From Psychroserpens ponticola (GTDB lineage: Bacteria > Bacteroidota > Bacteroidia > Flavobacteriales > Flavobacteriaceae), in assembly GCF_023556315.2 (NCBI RefSeq), contig NZ_CP116221.1, positions 496,001-560,000 on the forward strand: a stretch of DNA of 64,000 bases, written 5' to 3'. This document shows, piece by piece, positions 42,637 to 53,238 of this stretch (positions within the stretch are counted from its first letter, which is position 1; every line of letters starts with the position of its first letter). The position numbers were made by a program, and so were the translations under genes. The notes below the pieces were generated by a model. That model made no database searches. It was not told the origin of the DNA and saw only the letters and a program-made list of their open reading frames with translations.

Positions 42637-45252
42637 ATGAAGTCTCAAGACATTCGAAACACATTTTTAAACTTCTTTCAAGAAAAGAAGCATAGTATCG
42701 TGCCTTCTGCACCAATGGTTTTAAAAAACGATCCAACCTTGATGTTTGTTAATTCAGGGATGGCTCCTTTTAAAGAGTACTTTTTAGGAAATGCTGAACC
42801 CAAAAACAATAGAATTTCAGATTCTCAAAAATGCTTACGTGTTTCTGGTAAGCACAACGATTTAGAGGAAGTAGGATACGATACCTATCATCACACATTG
42901 TTTGAAATGCTTGGAAATTGGAGCTTTGGAGATTATTTCAAAAAAGAAGCTGTTGCTTGGGCTTGGGAATTATTGACTGAAGTGTATGGCATTGATAAGA
43001 ACATCCTTTATGTGACTGTTTTTGAAGGTAGTGAAGATGCAGATCAATTGCCTATGGATCAAGAGGCTTATGATTTCTGGAAAGCTTTAATTCCTGAAGA
43101 TCGTATTCTTATGGGAAATAAGAAAGATAATTTTTGGGAAATGGGAGAGCAAGGACCTTGTGGACCTTGTAGTGAGATTCATGTTGATATTCGTTCTGAA
43201 GAAGAAAAAGCAAAAGTTGACGGAAAGTCATTAGTAAATATGGATCATCCACAGGTTGTTGAAATCTGGAATCTCGTATTTATGCAATACAATCGTAAAG
43301 CTAACGGAAGTCTAGAAAATTTACCTGATAAGCATATTGATACAGGAATGGGCTTCGAACGTTTATGTATGGTGTTACAAGGTGTGCAATCTAACTATGA
43401 TACTGATGTGTTTACACCAATAATTAGAGAGATTGAAGCGATTACTAATAAAAACTACGGAAACGATGATAAAGTAGATATTGCCATTCGTGTGATTTCT
43501 GATCATGTAAGAGCTGTAGCTTTTTCTATTGCTGATGGTCAATTGCCAAGTAATACTGGAGCAGGTTATGTGATTCGAAGAATTTTACGTCGTGCAGTTC
43601 GTTACGGATTTACTTTTTTAGATAAAAAAGAACCTTTCATTTACAGATTGGTAGATGTTCTTGTTAAAAAAATGGGAACTGCATTCCCTGAGTTAAAAGA
43701 GCAAAAGCATTTGATTGAAAATGTAATCAAAGAAGAAGAAGTCTCTTTTTTAAGAACATTGGATCAAGGTTTGTTACTATTAGATCGAATTATTTCTGAT
43801 TCAGATTCAAAAGAAATTTCTGGAGAGAAAGTTTTCGAACTTAAAGATACTTATGGGTTTCCAGAAGATTTGACAGATTTAATCCTAAGAGAAAAAGGAT
43901 ATACATATAACAACGAAGAATTTCTGTTAAGGCTTAAAGAACAACAAGAAAGAGGTAAGCAGGCGTCACAACTAAAATCTGATGATTGGACAATATTACA
44001 TCAAGACGAAGTTGAAGAATTTATCGGTTATGATACTTTAGAAGCACATGTGAAAATTACACGCTATCGTAAAGTTGTTTCTAAAAAAGATGGTGAAATG
44101 TATCAGCTAGTGTTCAATATAACACCATTTTATGCTGAAGGTGGTGGACAGGTAGGAGATAAAGGCTATTTGGAAGGTCAACATGGAGATGTAGTTTATA
44201 TATTAAACACTAAAAAAGAAAATAATTTAATTATTCATTTTGCTAAAAATTTACCGAAGCATACGGATGAGGTTTTAAAAGCGGTTGTTGATGCTAAACA
44301 ACGTTATAGAACAGAGTGTAATCATACTGCTACACATTTATTGCACCAAGCATTACGCGAAGTCTTAGGAACTCATGTTGAGCAGAAAGGGTCTGCAGTG
44401 CATTCAAAGCATTTGCGTTTCGATTTCTCACATTTTTCTAAACTTAGTATTGACGAGTTGCGTGATGTTGAGAACTTTGTGAATTCAAGAATTGAAGGTA
44501 AATTGCCTTTAGTGGAACATAGAAGTGTGCCAAAAGAGCAAGCTATTGCAGATGGCGCAATGTCATTATTTGGTGAAAAATATGGTGATTCAGTACGTAC
44601 CATTCGCTTTGGTCAGTCTATTGAACTTTGTGGTGGAACACACGTGAAGAATACAGGTGATATTTGGCATTTTAAAATTGTTTCAGAAGGTGCAGTTGCT
44701 GCTGGTATTCGCCGTATTGAAGCCATAACTAATGATGCAGTGAAAGATTTCTATTTTGAAAATAATAGAGCGTATTTCGAAATGAAAGATTTATTAAATA
44801 ATGCGAAGAAACCTGTTAAAGCACTTCAAAATCTACAAGAGGAAAATTCAGATTTAAAGAAACAGATTGAAAACCTCCTTAAAGATAAAGCTAAGAATAT
44901 TAAAGGTGATTTAAAAAGTGAGATAACTGAAATTAATGGTGTACAGTTTTTAGCAAGAAAAGTTGATTTAGACGCTTCTGGTATTAAAGATTTATGTTTT
45001 GAACTCGGTAGTCAGTTTGATAATTTATTCTTACTCTTTGGATCTGAAAATAACGGTAAAGCGATTTTATCCTGTTACATTTCTAAAGAACTTGTAGCAA
45101 GTAAAGATTTAAATGCAGGAACAATTGTAAGAGAATTAGGAAAACACATCCAAGGAGGTGGAGGAGGACAACCTTTTTTCGCAACTGCAGGTGGTAAAAA
45201 TCCAGATGGAATAGACAAGGCTGTTAATGCTGCAAAGTCATATATTGAATAA
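42637..45252 (+). CDS. alaS: Alanyl-tRNA synthetase
   Basis: This 871-residue class II synthetase has an N-terminal catalytic domain with [30 protein letters not shown] and [13 protein letters not shown]. The editing domain carries zinc/hydrolase motifs [11 protein letters not shown] and [11 protein letters not shown], followed by a C-terminal DHHA1 domain with a glycine-rich [15 protein letters not shown]. All parts are present at normal length. It charges tRNA-Ala and clears Ser- and Gly-mischarged products. Confidence 0.97.
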   Translation: MKSQDIRNTFLNFFQEKKHSIVPSAPMVLKNDPTLMFVNSGMAPFKEYFLGNAEPKNNRISDSQKCLRVSGKHNDLEEVGYDTYHHTLFEMLGNWSFGDYFKKEAVAWAWELLTEVYGIDKNILYVTVFEGSEDADQLPMDQEAYDFWKALIPEDRILMGNKKDNFWEMGEQGPCGPCSEIHVDIRSEEEKAKVDGKSLVNMDHPQVVEIWNLVFMQYNRKANGSLENLPDKHIDTGMGFERLCMVLQGVQSNYDTDVFTPIIREIEAITNKNYGNDDKVDIAIRVISDHVRAVAFSIADGQLPSNTGAGYVIRRILRRAVRYGFTFLDKKEPFIYRLVDVLVKKMGTAFPELKEQKHLIENVIKEEEVSFLRTLDQGLLLLDRIISDSDSKEISGEKVFELKDTYGFPEDLTDLILREKGYTYNNEEFLLRLKEQQERGKQASQLKSDDWTILHQDEVEEFIGYDTLEAHVKITRYRKVVSKKDGEMYQLVFNITPFYAEGGGQVGDKGYLEGQHGDVVYILNTKKENNLIIHFAKNLPKHTDEVLKAVVDAKQRYRTECNHTATHLLHQALREVLGTHVEQKGSAVHSKHLRFDFSHFSKLSIDELRDVENFVNSRIEGKLPLVEHRSVPKEQAIADGAMSLFGEKYGDSVRTIRFGQSIELCGGTHVKNTGDIWHFKIVSEGAVAAGIRRIEAITNDAVKDFYFENNRAYFEMKDLLNNAKKPVKALQNLQEENSDLKKQIENLLKDKAKNIKGDLKSEITEINGVQFLARKVDLDASGIKDLCFELGSQFDNLFLLFGSENNGKAILSCYISKELVASKDLNAGTIVRELGKHIQGGGGGQPFFATAGGKNPDGIDKAVNAAKSYIE

Positions 45253-45276
45253 GTTAATTTTTAAAAATATCATCTC

Positions 45277-46629
45277 ATGAACGTACATTTTATAGCTATT
45301 GGTGGAGCAGCAATGCATAATCTTGCTATTGCCTTACATAATAAAGGTTATAAAGTTACTGGAAGTGATGACACAATTTTTGATCCTTCAAAATCGCGTT
45401 TAGAAGTTAAAGGGTTGTTACCTGATACGTTTGGTTGGTTTCCAGAAAAAATTACAAATTCGTTAGATGCAATCGTACTGGGAATGCATGCTAAAAAGGA
45501 CAATCCTGAATTATTAAAAGCACAAGAATTAGGTTTAAAAATTTATAGTTATCCTGAGTTTTTATACGAGCAGTCCAAGCATAAAACACGTGTTGTTATT
45601 GGTGGAAGTCATGGAAAAACAACAATAACCTCCATGATTTTACACGTGATGCATTATCATGATCGCGATGTCGATTATATGGTTGGCGCTCAGTTGGAAG
45701 GTTTTGATGTCATGGTGAAACTTACTGATAACAATGATTTTATCGTTTTAGAAGGTGATGAATACTTGAGTTCTCCAATCGATAGACGACCAAAATTTCA
45801 TTTGTATAAACCTAATATTGCTTTGTTAAGTGGAATTGCTTGGGATCATATTAATGTGTTTCCTACCTATGAAAATTATGTAGAGCAATTTTCAATATTT
45901 GTCGATAGTATTGTTAATGGTGGAAGCATTAATTATAATGAAGAAGATTTAGAAGTAAAACGAGTCGTAGAAGCTTCTGAAAACACTATTAGAAAATTGG
46001 CGTATCAAACTCCAGAATATCGTGTTGACAACGGACAAACATTATTAGAAACACCTGAAGGTGAATTACCTATTGAGATTTTTGGAGCACATAACCTTAA
46101 TAATCTTGCTGGTGCCAAATGGATTTGTCAGCACATGGGAATTGATGAGGATGATTTTTATGAAGCCATTGCAACCTTTAAAGGAGCAAGTAAGCGTTTA
46201 GAAAAAATTGCTGAATCTCCTAAAAGTGTCGCTTATAAAGATTTTGCACATTCACCAAGTAAAGTTGAAGCAACAACCAATGCTGTTAAAGAACAATATT
46301 CTAACAGAACACTTGTTGCTTGTTTAGAGCTGCATACCTACAGTAGTTTAAATGCTGAATTTTTAAAAGAATATAAAGGCGCATTGAATGCTGTAGATGT
46401 TGCTGTCGTTTTTTATTCACCACATGCTGTAGAAATTAAAAAATTGGATAAAGTAACTCATGAACAAATTGCCAATGCTTTTGAGCGTGACGATTTAGTT
46501 ATCTACACCAATCCAGAAGACTTTAAAGACTTTTTGTTCGCTCAAAATTTTGATAATAAAGCGTTATTATTAATGAGTTCTGGTAATTATGGTGGATTGG
46601 ATTTTGATGAAGTGAAGAAACTATTTTAG
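45277..46629 (+). CDS. mpl: UDP-MurNAc:tripeptide ligase Mpl
   Basis: This 450-residue Mur-ligase-family protein has an N-terminal Rossmann domain (NVHFIAIGGAAMHNLAIALHNKG), P-loop GGSHGKTTITSMI, central LEGDEYLSSPIDRRPKFHLY and C-terminal DFAHSPSKVEATTNAV. The unusual start (AAMHNLA in place of MSGIA) and the SSPIDRRPKF segment separate Mpl from MurC. It reattaches recovered L-Ala-D-Glu-mDAP tripeptide to UDP-MurNAc in peptidoglycan recycling. It lies 24 bp after alaS and may be co-transcribed. Confidence 0.88.
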   Translation: MNVHFIAIGGAAMHNLAIALHNKGYKVTGSDDTIFDPSKSRLEVKGLLPDTFGWFPEKITNSLDAIVLGMHAKKDNPELLKAQELGLKIYSYPEFLYEQSKHKTRVVIGGSHGKTTITSMILHVMHYHDRDVDYMVGAQLEGFDVMVKLTDNNDFIVLEGDEYLSSPIDRRPKFHLYKPNIALLSGIAWDHINVFPTYENYVEQFSIFVDSIVNGGSINYNEEDLEVKRVVEASENTIRKLAYQTPEYRVDNGQTLLETPEGELPIEIFGAHNLNNLAGAKWICQHMGIDEDDFYEAIATFKGASKRLEKIAESPKSVAYKDFAHSPSKVEATTNAVKEQYSNRTLVACLELHTYSSLNAEFLKEYKGALNAVDVAVVFYSPHAVEIKKLDKVTHEQIANAFERDDLVIYTNPEDFKDFLFAQNFDNKALLLMSSGNYGGLDFDEVKKLF

Positions 46630-46780
46630 ATGTTCTGTCATTCTGAACACAGTAAAGATTATTATTTAAGTTTATAATAATTTTAATCTTATCTCGTTAT
46701 CATTTCAAACCAACCAAACCCATATAATCTATACTACACAATTACGTTTATTAATCAATTTTTAAAATCAATAAATTATT

Positions 46781-47419
46781 ATGAGGCGTATTCTTATCAC
46801 AGTATGCATGCTGTCTTTATTTTTTTCATGTTCTAATGACGATTCTAATGCACCAGAAGCTCAAGTCGGAAATTTTTATGCTTTAACCGTTGGGAACTCT
46901 TGGGTGTATAAAAATTATCAGTATAATATAAATACAGAAACTTACGAAGATACAGGAGTTATTGATGCAGTTAGTATCTTAGGTACTGAAGATATCGATG
47001 GAAACACTTATTTTAAGTTTAGAAGACTCACGACAGGTAATGAAGATCAAATCACTTATTGTAATGCCAATGGAGAATATTTTGAGTATTTAAGAGAGTT
47101 TGAAGGCAATCTTATTTGGGATACTGGTGAAGTGAAATTCACAAATAATGATTATTCTGTTAGAACTCTTGACGAAAATGATTGGGGAAATATCGTAGAA
47201 AAATTAACAGAAAATACAACAACACTCAGTGTTGAAGCCGGAACTTTCGAATGTATAAATTCTGAGCGTTTTGTTATTTTTCCAGATGGAGAACAAGCGC
47301 CTGCTTTAGATAAATTTTATTATTCAGATGGTATCGGATTAATTTATGACTCATCCTCTTTTGTAACTCAAGAAATACCAGTGGTTATAAGACGATTAGA
47401 GTCTTATGACATTCAATAA
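46781..47419 (+). CDS. Hypothetical lipoprotein
   Basis: This 212-residue protein has a lipoprotein signal (MRRILITVCMLSLFFSCSND, acceptor cysteine at 17). The rest is beta-rich: NFYALTVGNSWVYKNYQYN, DGNTYFKFRRL, LSVEAGTFECINSERFV and FYYSDGIGLIYDSSSF. The pattern of a starting strand with GNSWVYK and a late FYYS.GIGLI is common in flavobacterial lipoproteins of unknown role. Predicted location is an outer or inner membrane surface. No operon partner is evident. Confidence 0.65.
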   Translation: MRRILITVCMLSLFFSCSNDDSNAPEAQVGNFYALTVGNSWVYKNYQYNINTETYEDTGVIDAVSILGTEDIDGNTYFKFRRLTTGNEDQITYCNANGEYFEYLREFEGNLIWDTGEVKFTNNDYSVRTLDENDWGNIVEKLTENTTTLSVEAGTFECINSERFVIFPDGEQAPALDKFYYSDGIGLIYDSSSFVTQEIPVVIRRLESYDIQ

Positions 47420-47497
47420 GTTTTAACCAAAACACCATTTTATCACGAAGTATGTTTTTCTTATAGTATTCAATAATAGTTTTATTTAAAACTTAAT

Positions 47498-48397
47498 TTA
47501 GTGCCCAAAAGACTCAATATACTCGTTTAGCTCCTCAATTGTAGATTCAAATTCAAATGAGTTATTCACCTTCCAAAAATTTTCTGGATTAAAACAATAC
47601 GAATACGCAAACTTTGCATACTCTATTTTGGTAGCTTCAAAATCAAATAAACTTGTAACTTGAGCAATCTGACCAGAAGTTAGGCAATTGCCTTTAGTGA
47701 CTTGTTTCGCTAGTGTTAATTTTGAATCTGAAAATGTTTTACTTCTAATGGATTCCAATGCCTGATTAAAATCTGAACGAGACATTTCATAACAATCAGT
47801 GTCTTCAATAATCACAATTTCATCTGGTGCTCCAATTGTTGTCGTCGTGGTTTGTGTTGTCGTTGAAGATGAACCTGTATTCACATTAATGCCAATACCT
47901 ACATTAGTGTCACTAGTATTTACACCAACACCAATATTAATTTGTTCTCCGTTACCTGAAGACGTAGTGGTAGTCATTTGTGTAATGGTTTGAATAGGAG
48001 GAAGTGCTACAGTATTATAACGAATTACAGAAACATTGCTCGGAGGAGCTTGAATATTTTGAAACGGTGTAAATGAGTAAAAACGTAATTTTTTACCACG
48101 CTTAGTCGTTTTTATTTTATAAACAAACTCACCATGTTTATTATCTGCATCTACAACCATAAGGTGCCTTTTTTCAAGCACTGGAATAGATTCATCAGCA
48201 AAAATAATTTTAGTATCATAATATTCATGTACTAAATAATCTACAGCTATATTTACGACTGGTTCTTCATTTTGTCTAATGCCATTAAGGATCACATAAA
48301 ATGGATTTCCATCTTCAGAGAAAATAGTTAAACGAGATTCTTGAGCTGTTGAAAACAAACTCACAAGTACTAAAGTTAAAAAGGTTATTTTTTTCAT
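47498..48397 (-). CDS. DUF4476-domain secreted protein
   Basis: This 299-residue protein has a signal peptide (1-18, STAQ) and a beta-rich N-terminal domain (SRLTIFSEDGNPFYVILNG to about 110). A low-complexity Thr/Gly/Asn linker follows (about 138-190; runs of TTTT and GVGVNT/GIGINVN), and then a C-terminal DUF4476 helical domain (about 205-295, MSRSDFNQALESIRSKTF and FEATKIEYAKFAYSYC). The function is unknown. It is transcribed alone and convergent with the lipoprotein gene. Confidence 0.75.
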   Translation of the reverse strand: MKKITFLTLVLVSLFSTAQESRLTIFSEDGNPFYVILNGIRQNEEPVVNIAVDYLVHEYYDTKIIFADESIPVLEKRHLMVVDADNKHGEFVYKIKTTKRGKKLRFYSFTPFQNIQAPPSNVSVIRYNTVALPPIQTITQMTTTTSSGNGEQINIGVGVNTSDTNVGIGINVNTGSSSTTTQTTTTTIGAPDEIVIIEDTDCYEMSRSDFNQALESIRSKTFSDSKLTLAKQVTKGNCLTSGQIAQVTSLFDFEATKIEYAKFAYSYCFNPENFWKVNNSFEFESTIEELNEYIESFGH

Positions 48398-48466
48398 AAG
48401 TATTGATTTTTAAAAACAAGCTTTATTCAAAACTTATGCCAAAAATAATAAATTAATCAGATATAT

Positions 48467-49060
48467 TTATGCAAATACTTTATCCAGAAACTCCTTAGTA
48501 CTGTCTTGATTTGCCTTCACTAATTGAGCTCTAGCTAACTTTGTGTCACTTGGTTTTTTGTCCTGAGATAATTTAAATTTACCTTCCCAATTGGTAATTG
48601 TAATTTCAAACATGTTGATATAATTCAGGTTTTTATCTAATCTTGGGTTATCTGGTTCTAAAGCGTATTTGTGGTCTGGAGCTTCTAAAAATTCTGTCAT
48701 GGCAATCAAAGATTGTTTTAAAGCTGCTTTACTTTCAATAGCGTTTACCTTTCCTTTTAAGTGTACTTTAATGTAATTCCATGTAGGTAATTGTGTGGTG
48801 CCATAAACACTAGGAGAAATGTAACATTCTGGCCCAGAAAAAATAAGCGTAACATCGTTGTTGCTTTTCAATAGTTTGGCTTGCGGATTATAAATATCTA
48901 TATGACCAATCAGTTTTCCATTATCAAATATTAATGGCAAATGTGTAATCAATGGAATATTATCTTGTATTGATATTAGAGTCGCTAAAGGATAGGTTTT
49001 TATAACTTCTATCATATGATTTTGATCATTGTCCAAATGATATTTAGGAGGATACTTCAT
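48467..49060 (-). CDS. PaiB-like FMN-binding protein
   Basis: This 197-residue protein of the PaiB/FMN-binding split-barrel family starts MKYPPKYHLDNDQNHMIEVI, followed by HIDIYNPQAKLLK, FSGPECYISPSVYG and TWNYIKVHLKGKV, all typical. The ATG at 49060 overlaps the DUF1569 stop by one base; an earlier in-frame ATG would overlap that gene by 58 bp. Bacillus PaiB is described as a negative regulator, but these proteins look more like flavin or heme-binding enzymes. Confidence 0.82.
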   Translation of the reverse strand: MKYPPKYHLDNDQNHMIEVIKTYPLATLISIQDNIPLITHLPLIFDNGKLIGHIDIYNPQAKLLKSNNDVTLIFSGPECYISPSVYGTTQLPTWNYIKVHLKGKVNAIESKAALKQSLIAMTEFLEAPDHKYALEPDNPRLDKNLNYINMFEITITNWEGKFKLSQDKKPSDTKLARAQLVKANQDSTKEFLDKVFA

Positions 49061-49509
49061 TAGACACCAAATTGTTTTAAATGATGATCTAAATGTTTGT
49101 ATTGCATTTTTCCCCATTGTTCGTTTGTGAATTTACCAAACATTGGATGTGGAGGCCATTCTATTTTTGATTTTTCATTATGAAATTGAGTAATTTTCTC
49201 TAATAAGTTACTTTTTTCAGTAGTAAAATCTTTGCTATCATGCACTATAAACTGTTTCGTAGTTGGAAGGCTTTTTTTCCAAGGCTTGTCATCATATAAA
49301 GACGCTTTAAACATAGAGAATAATAAGCGTTTAACTACATTGGGTTTTGCTAATTTAAGCTCTTGTAAAGCAACTTGTAAAGGAAAACTACAGTGGGCTA
49401 ACATCTGGTTAGCATTCATTTTTCCCCATTTTGGTTGTGCTTGTGTATTAAGTTTTTCAATTCTGCTCATAATTTCATTATGAGCTTCAGTCGTGAATAA
49501 GGATTTCAT
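49060..49509 (-). CDS. DUF1569 (DinB-like) protein
   Basis: This 149-residue helical protein has WGKMNANQMLAHCSFPLQVALQE near residues 28-50 and a C-terminal HPMFGKFTNEQWGKMQYKHLDHHLKQFG. The histidines in MLAHC and HLDHHL are in the metal-binding positions of DinB-type four-helix bundles. Function unknown, possibly thiol- or metal-dependent transfer. It is translationally coupled to the PaiB-like gene. Confidence 0.78.
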   Translation of the reverse strand: MKSLFTTEAHNEIMSRIEKLNTQAQPKWGKMNANQMLAHCSFPLQVALQELKLAKPNVVKRLLFSMFKASLYDDKPWKKSLPTTKQFIVHDSKDFTTEKSNLLEKITQFHNEKSKIEWPPHPMFGKFTNEQWGKMQYKHLDHHLKQFGV

Positions 49510-49579
49510 AACAACATAGTATTTTTTCTATACAATTCATATATTTATACCTCAGAAAGTTACAATTTATCTTTATAAA

Positions 49580-50278
49580 ATGACTAAAAAACATACAGCC
49601 TTTTCCATAAAAAATTGGTCACAAGACGATCAACCTAGAGAGAAGCTTCGCGATAAAGGCAAAGCAGTCCTAAGCGATGCAGAATTAGTCGCTATTCTAA
49701 TTGGTTCTGGGAATAGAGATGAAAGCGCTGTGTCATTAAGTAAGCGAATTTTAGCAAGTGTTGATAATAATCTTAATGCATTAGGAAAGTTGTCTTTAAA
49801 ACAACTCATGACCTTTAAAGGAATTGGGGAAGCCAAAGCCATAGCTATTGTTGCTGCCTTAGAAATTGGTAGACGCAGACGAGGTAACGAAGCACTAGAA
49901 AAAAATAAAATTAGCTCTAGTGTTTCTGTTTTTGAACTCCTACAACCCATAATTGGTGAGTTGCCTCATGAAGAGTTTTGGATTGTTTATTTAAATAATT
50001 CTAATAAAGTCATTCAGAAAAACCAATTAAGTAAAGGCGGAATTACTGGAACTTTAGTCGATGTTCGTTTGGCACTTAAAATAGCTTTAGAAGTTGGAGC
50101 TGTTGGGTTGATATTAGCTCATAACCATCCGTCTGGTACTTTAAAACCCAGTGAAGCCGATAAAAATTTGACTCAAAAACTAAAATTGGCTGCTCAAAGT
50201 TTAGATATAAAGGTTTTAGATCATCTCATCATTACTGAAAATAGTTACTTTAGTTTTGCTGATGAATCTCTATTGTAA
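49580..50278 (+). CDS. radC: RadC-family JAMM-domain protein
   Basis: This 232-residue protein has an N-terminal helix-hairpin-helix region (about 20-100, FKGIGEAKAIAIVAALE). The JAMM metalloprotease-like domain contains H181-x-H183-x(10)-D194 in HNHPSGTLKPSEAD, with an upstream glutamate in HEEFWIVYLN. RadC was named for DNA repair, but that role has been withdrawn and the true activity is unsettled. The length is normal. Confidence 0.9.
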   Translation: MTKKHTAFSIKNWSQDDQPREKLRDKGKAVLSDAELVAILIGSGNRDESAVSLSKRILASVDNNLNALGKLSLKQLMTFKGIGEAKAIAIVAALEIGRRRRGNEALEKNKISSSVSVFELLQPIIGELPHEEFWIVYLNNSNKVIQKNQLSKGGITGTLVDVRLALKIALEVGAVGLILAHNHPSGTLKPSEADKNLTQKLKLAAQSLDIKVLDHLIITENSYFSFADESLL

Positions 50279-50336
50279 AATGATGATTTTCAATTCGTAA
50301 TTTGGTATTTTTAGGAATTGGAATCTGATATCAAAT

Positions 50337-51638
50337 ATGCTCCTCGTTTATACACATAAAATAACACCAAGGTTACGTTACACATTTAAGCATTTGTGTA
50401 CACGAATATTAGGGATTCCAGTATCGTTTACAACTACAATTGAAGATTTTATTGCTCATGAGAGTATAAAAATATCATATACAAAACAACCTTTGAGTAA
50501 TGAAATTTTTGTGAGATGTCATGAGCTGCTTTTTGAACAAGGCCTTTCAGATATTGATATAAATGTTCAGAAATGGGAAGAAACAAAATGTTTTTTTTCT
50601 ACAGGAGAAAAGAGTGTTTTGCCTTTTGATATTTTTGCGGCTTCTTTTTATTTGCTGAGTCGATATGAAGAATACTTGCCTCATGTAAAGGATGATTTTG
50701 GTCGATTTACAGCTTCTGAAAGTATTGCCTTCAATAACAATTTTTTACATCAACCAGTTGTAGATATTTGGGCGTATAAGTTTAAAACGATTTTAGAATA
50801 TAAATTTGAAAACTTTAATTTTCCGCAGAAAAAATATACTGTGCAACCCGTTATTGATGTGCCAAGAGCATACTATTATCGAAAAAAAGGATTGATACGA
50901 ACCTTTGGTGGAATCTTTAATGACTTGTTTCGACTACGATTGAAGCGTTTGTATCTAAGAACTTTAGTTTTATCTGGGTTTAAGCGTGATCCACACGATA
51001 CATTTAAATGGATAATTAATAAACAAAAAACCTGTGATTTTAAGTTTGTAGTTTTATTTTTAATAGGTGATTATTCTACATATGACAAAAATATCAATGT
51101 CAATAAAAAGGAATTCGTATCTCTAATTAAATCCGTTGCAGATTATTGTAAAGTAGGTATCAAAGCCTCATATTTTGCCTTAGATGATATTTCTATTTTG
51201 AAAAAGGAAAAGAAAAAAATGGAAGCAATTGTTAATTATGAACTTCAAGCGTCAAGACATTCATTTTCTAAACTAAACTTGCCCAAGTCATATCGTCATC
51301 TGGTAGAACTTGAAATTAACCAGGATTATACAATGGGTTATATTAAAGAATTAGGATTTAGAGCAGGAACTTGCACGCCATTTTTGTTTTATGATTTGGA
51401 TTATGAAGTCCAAACTCCATTGCAAATTCATTCTTTTCATTGCTTAGACGCAGCATTGTTGAAACACCAGTCTCAATTAGATAAAAAAGAAGCCCTACAG
51501 CGTATAATAAAACAAGTCAAACAAGTCAATGGGACGTTTACACCTGTGTTCCATAATTATAGTTTTAGTGACGATGTACTTTGGAAAGGGTATAGAGAAT
51601 TATTCACCATAATATTAGATTCAGCAAATGAAGATTAA
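50337..51638 (+). CDS. DUF7033-type polysaccharide-deacetylase-like protein
   Basis: This 433-residue protein has an N-terminal domain (about 1-120) with LLVYTHKITPRLRYTFKHLCTRILGIPVSF and SVLPFDIFAASFYLLSRYEEYLP, the pattern of DUF7033. A NodB-like deacetylase fold follows, with VQPVIDVPRAYYYRKKG, a central RHSFSKLNLPKSYRHL and AGTCTPFLFYD. The usual first NodB aspartate may be in the VIDV motif. Likely a cell-surface polysaccharide enzyme, though the metal ligands are not all clear. It overlaps the next gene by 11 bp. Confidence 0.72.
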   Translation: MLLVYTHKITPRLRYTFKHLCTRILGIPVSFTTTIEDFIAHESIKISYTKQPLSNEIFVRCHELLFEQGLSDIDINVQKWEETKCFFSTGEKSVLPFDIFAASFYLLSRYEEYLPHVKDDFGRFTASESIAFNNNFLHQPVVDIWAYKFKTILEYKFENFNFPQKKYTVQPVIDVPRAYYYRKKGLIRTFGGIFNDLFRLRLKRLYLRTLVLSGFKRDPHDTFKWIINKQKTCDFKFVVLFLIGDYSTYDKNINVNKKEFVSLIKSVADYCKVGIKASYFALDDISILKKEKKKMEAIVNYELQASRHSFSKLNLPKSYRHLVELEINQDYTMGYIKELGFRAGTCTPFLFYDLDYEVQTPLQIHSFHCLDAALLKHQSQLDKKEALQRIIKQVKQVNGTFTPVFHNYSFSDDVLWKGYRELFTIILDSANED

Positions 51639-52317
51639 GGATATTAAACATGTGTTTTTCGATCTCGATCATACACTTTGGGATTTTGATAAAAACTCAG
51701 CGCTTACCTTCGATAAAATATTTGAGTTGCATCAATTGAATATTGATAAGAATCAATTTTTATCAAGGTATGAACCTATTAATTTGAACTATTGGAAACT
51801 CTATCGTGAAGAGAAAATAGACAAGTCTAATTTGCGTTATAAACGTTTGAAAGATACTTTTGATGCTATTGAGTTTGAAGTTTCAGACGATACCATAAAT
51901 CAATTATCTGAAGACTATATAACATATTTAACAAGCTTTAATCACTTATTTGAAGGCACTTTTGAGTTATTAGAACACTTAACTAAACATTATCAATTGC
52001 ATATTATTACGAATGGATTTGATGAAGCTCAGCAAAAAAAGATGGATAATGCTAATATCTCTCAATATTTTGAAACGGTTACAAATTCAGAAATTGCAGG
52101 TGTAAAAAAGCCAAATCCTATTATTTTTGAATATGCCTTAAATAGTGCTAAAGCAAAGCCACATGAAAGTATAATGATTGGAGACAATATTGAAGCCGAT
52201 ATTTTAGGAGCACTTGAGATGGGTTTTGATGCCATTTTGTTCAATTATCATAATCATAAAGCAGATGTTCAAATAAAGCAAGTAACGTCTTTATTAGATA
52301 TAAAAATGTATCTTTAA
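51628..52317 (+). CDS. YjjG-type HAD nucleotidase
   Basis: This 229-residue HAD phosphatase has motif 1 VFFDLDHTLWDFD (nucleophile Asp and DxD), motif 2 HIITNG, motif 3 lysine in AGVKKPNP and motif 4 MIGDNIEADI. The WDFDKNS start and cap domain match the YjjG family of noncanonical pyrimidine nucleotidases, which remove phosphate from damaged or modified dUMP/dTMP-type nucleotides. It is coupled to the deacetylase-like gene by an 11-bp overlap. Confidence 0.85.
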   Translation: MKIKDIKHVFFDLDHTLWDFDKNSALTFDKIFELHQLNIDKNQFLSRYEPINLNYWKLYREEKIDKSNLRYKRLKDTFDAIEFEVSDDTINQLSEDYITYLTSFNHLFEGTFELLEHLTKHYQLHIITNGFDEAQQKKMDNANISQYFETVTNSEIAGVKKPNPIIFEYALNSAKAKPHESIMIGDNIEADILGALEMGFDAILFNYHNHKADVQIKQVTSLLDIKMYL

Positions 52318-52353
52318 TCACTCTTTTTTGAACATTTAAAATAGTCAATTTAC

Positions 52354-53238
52354 ATGAAAAATATAATCTTATTTCTTTCACTATCATTACTGATTTCTTT
52401 TAATGCTTCTTCACAAGATGAGCAGATCAATATTGAAGCTATTAATAATTATAAATATGTCATAATTCCCTTAAAGTTTGAAGTGTTGAGCGAAGTAGAT
52501 CAGTATCAAATCAATTCATTAACAAAATTTTTATTTAATAAATATGGCTATGCAGCGTTTCTAGAGAATGATTCGTTTCCAGAAGATTTACGTCAAAATG
52601 GATGCTTGGCTCTTAAAGCAGATGTTATTAAAGTTAAAGGGGGTTTTTTAAGTACACGACTTAAAATTAACCTTATGGATTGTAATGGGCAGTTGGTTGT
52701 GTCTTCAAAAGTTGGGAAAACGAGAGAGAAAGAATTCAAAACGGCATATAATTTAGCAGTACGAAATGCATTTCAAAGTTTTCAGTTTCATAATTACAAA
52801 TACAAACCAAATCCAAATGCAGCAATTGTAACTTCTAGTACTACAAGTTTAGTAAAGCCAAATGTAGAAGACACTAAAGTTGCTCAAGAAGAAATAGAAC
52901 GTTTAAAACAAGAAGTTGCTTCTCTAAAAGAAGAAAAGGAAGTCAACAAAACCGTAATTGTACCAGTAGCTGAAACTTCTATAAACAATAAGAAGATTAT
53001 AAAATCAACAGCGTTAAAAACGAATGTCAGCATACTCTACGCACAGCCTATTGATAACGGTTTTCAAGTCGTTGATAAAACACCAAAAGTAATCATGATA
53101 CTTTTAGTAACACCAAAAGAAAACACGTTCATTGTAAAAGACCAAAACGCGATTGTTTATAAAGAGGACGGATTTTGGTACTTGTCAAAAAATGATGGTA
53201 ATGTAACGTCTTTAGAGCGTTTAAATATTAAGTTCTAG
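52354..53238 (+). CDS. Hypothetical secreted protein with coiled coil
   Basis: This 294-residue protein has a signal peptide (1-20, NASSQ), an alpha/beta region (about 25-145, with LRQNGCLALKADVIKVKGGFL and NLMDCNGQLVVSSKVG), and a short coiled coil (about 175-197, QEEIERLKQEVASLKEEKEV). A C-terminal beta domain follows, ending ITSL-like. I do not recognise the family. The last 4 bp overlap the convergent rarA gene. Confidence 0.6.
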   Translation: MKNIILFLSLSLLISFNASSQDEQINIEAINNYKYVIIPLKFEVLSEVDQYQINSLTKFLFNKYGYAAFLENDSFPEDLRQNGCLALKADVIKVKGGFLSTRLKINLMDCNGQLVVSSKVGKTREKEFKTAYNLAVRNAFQSFQFHNYKYKPNPNAAIVTSSTTSLVKPNVEDTKVAQEEIERLKQEVASLKEEKEVNKTVIVPVAETSINNKKIIKSTALKTNVSILYAQPIDNGFQVVDKTPKVIMILLVTPKENTFIVKDQNAIVYKEDGFWYLSKNDGNVTSLERLNIKF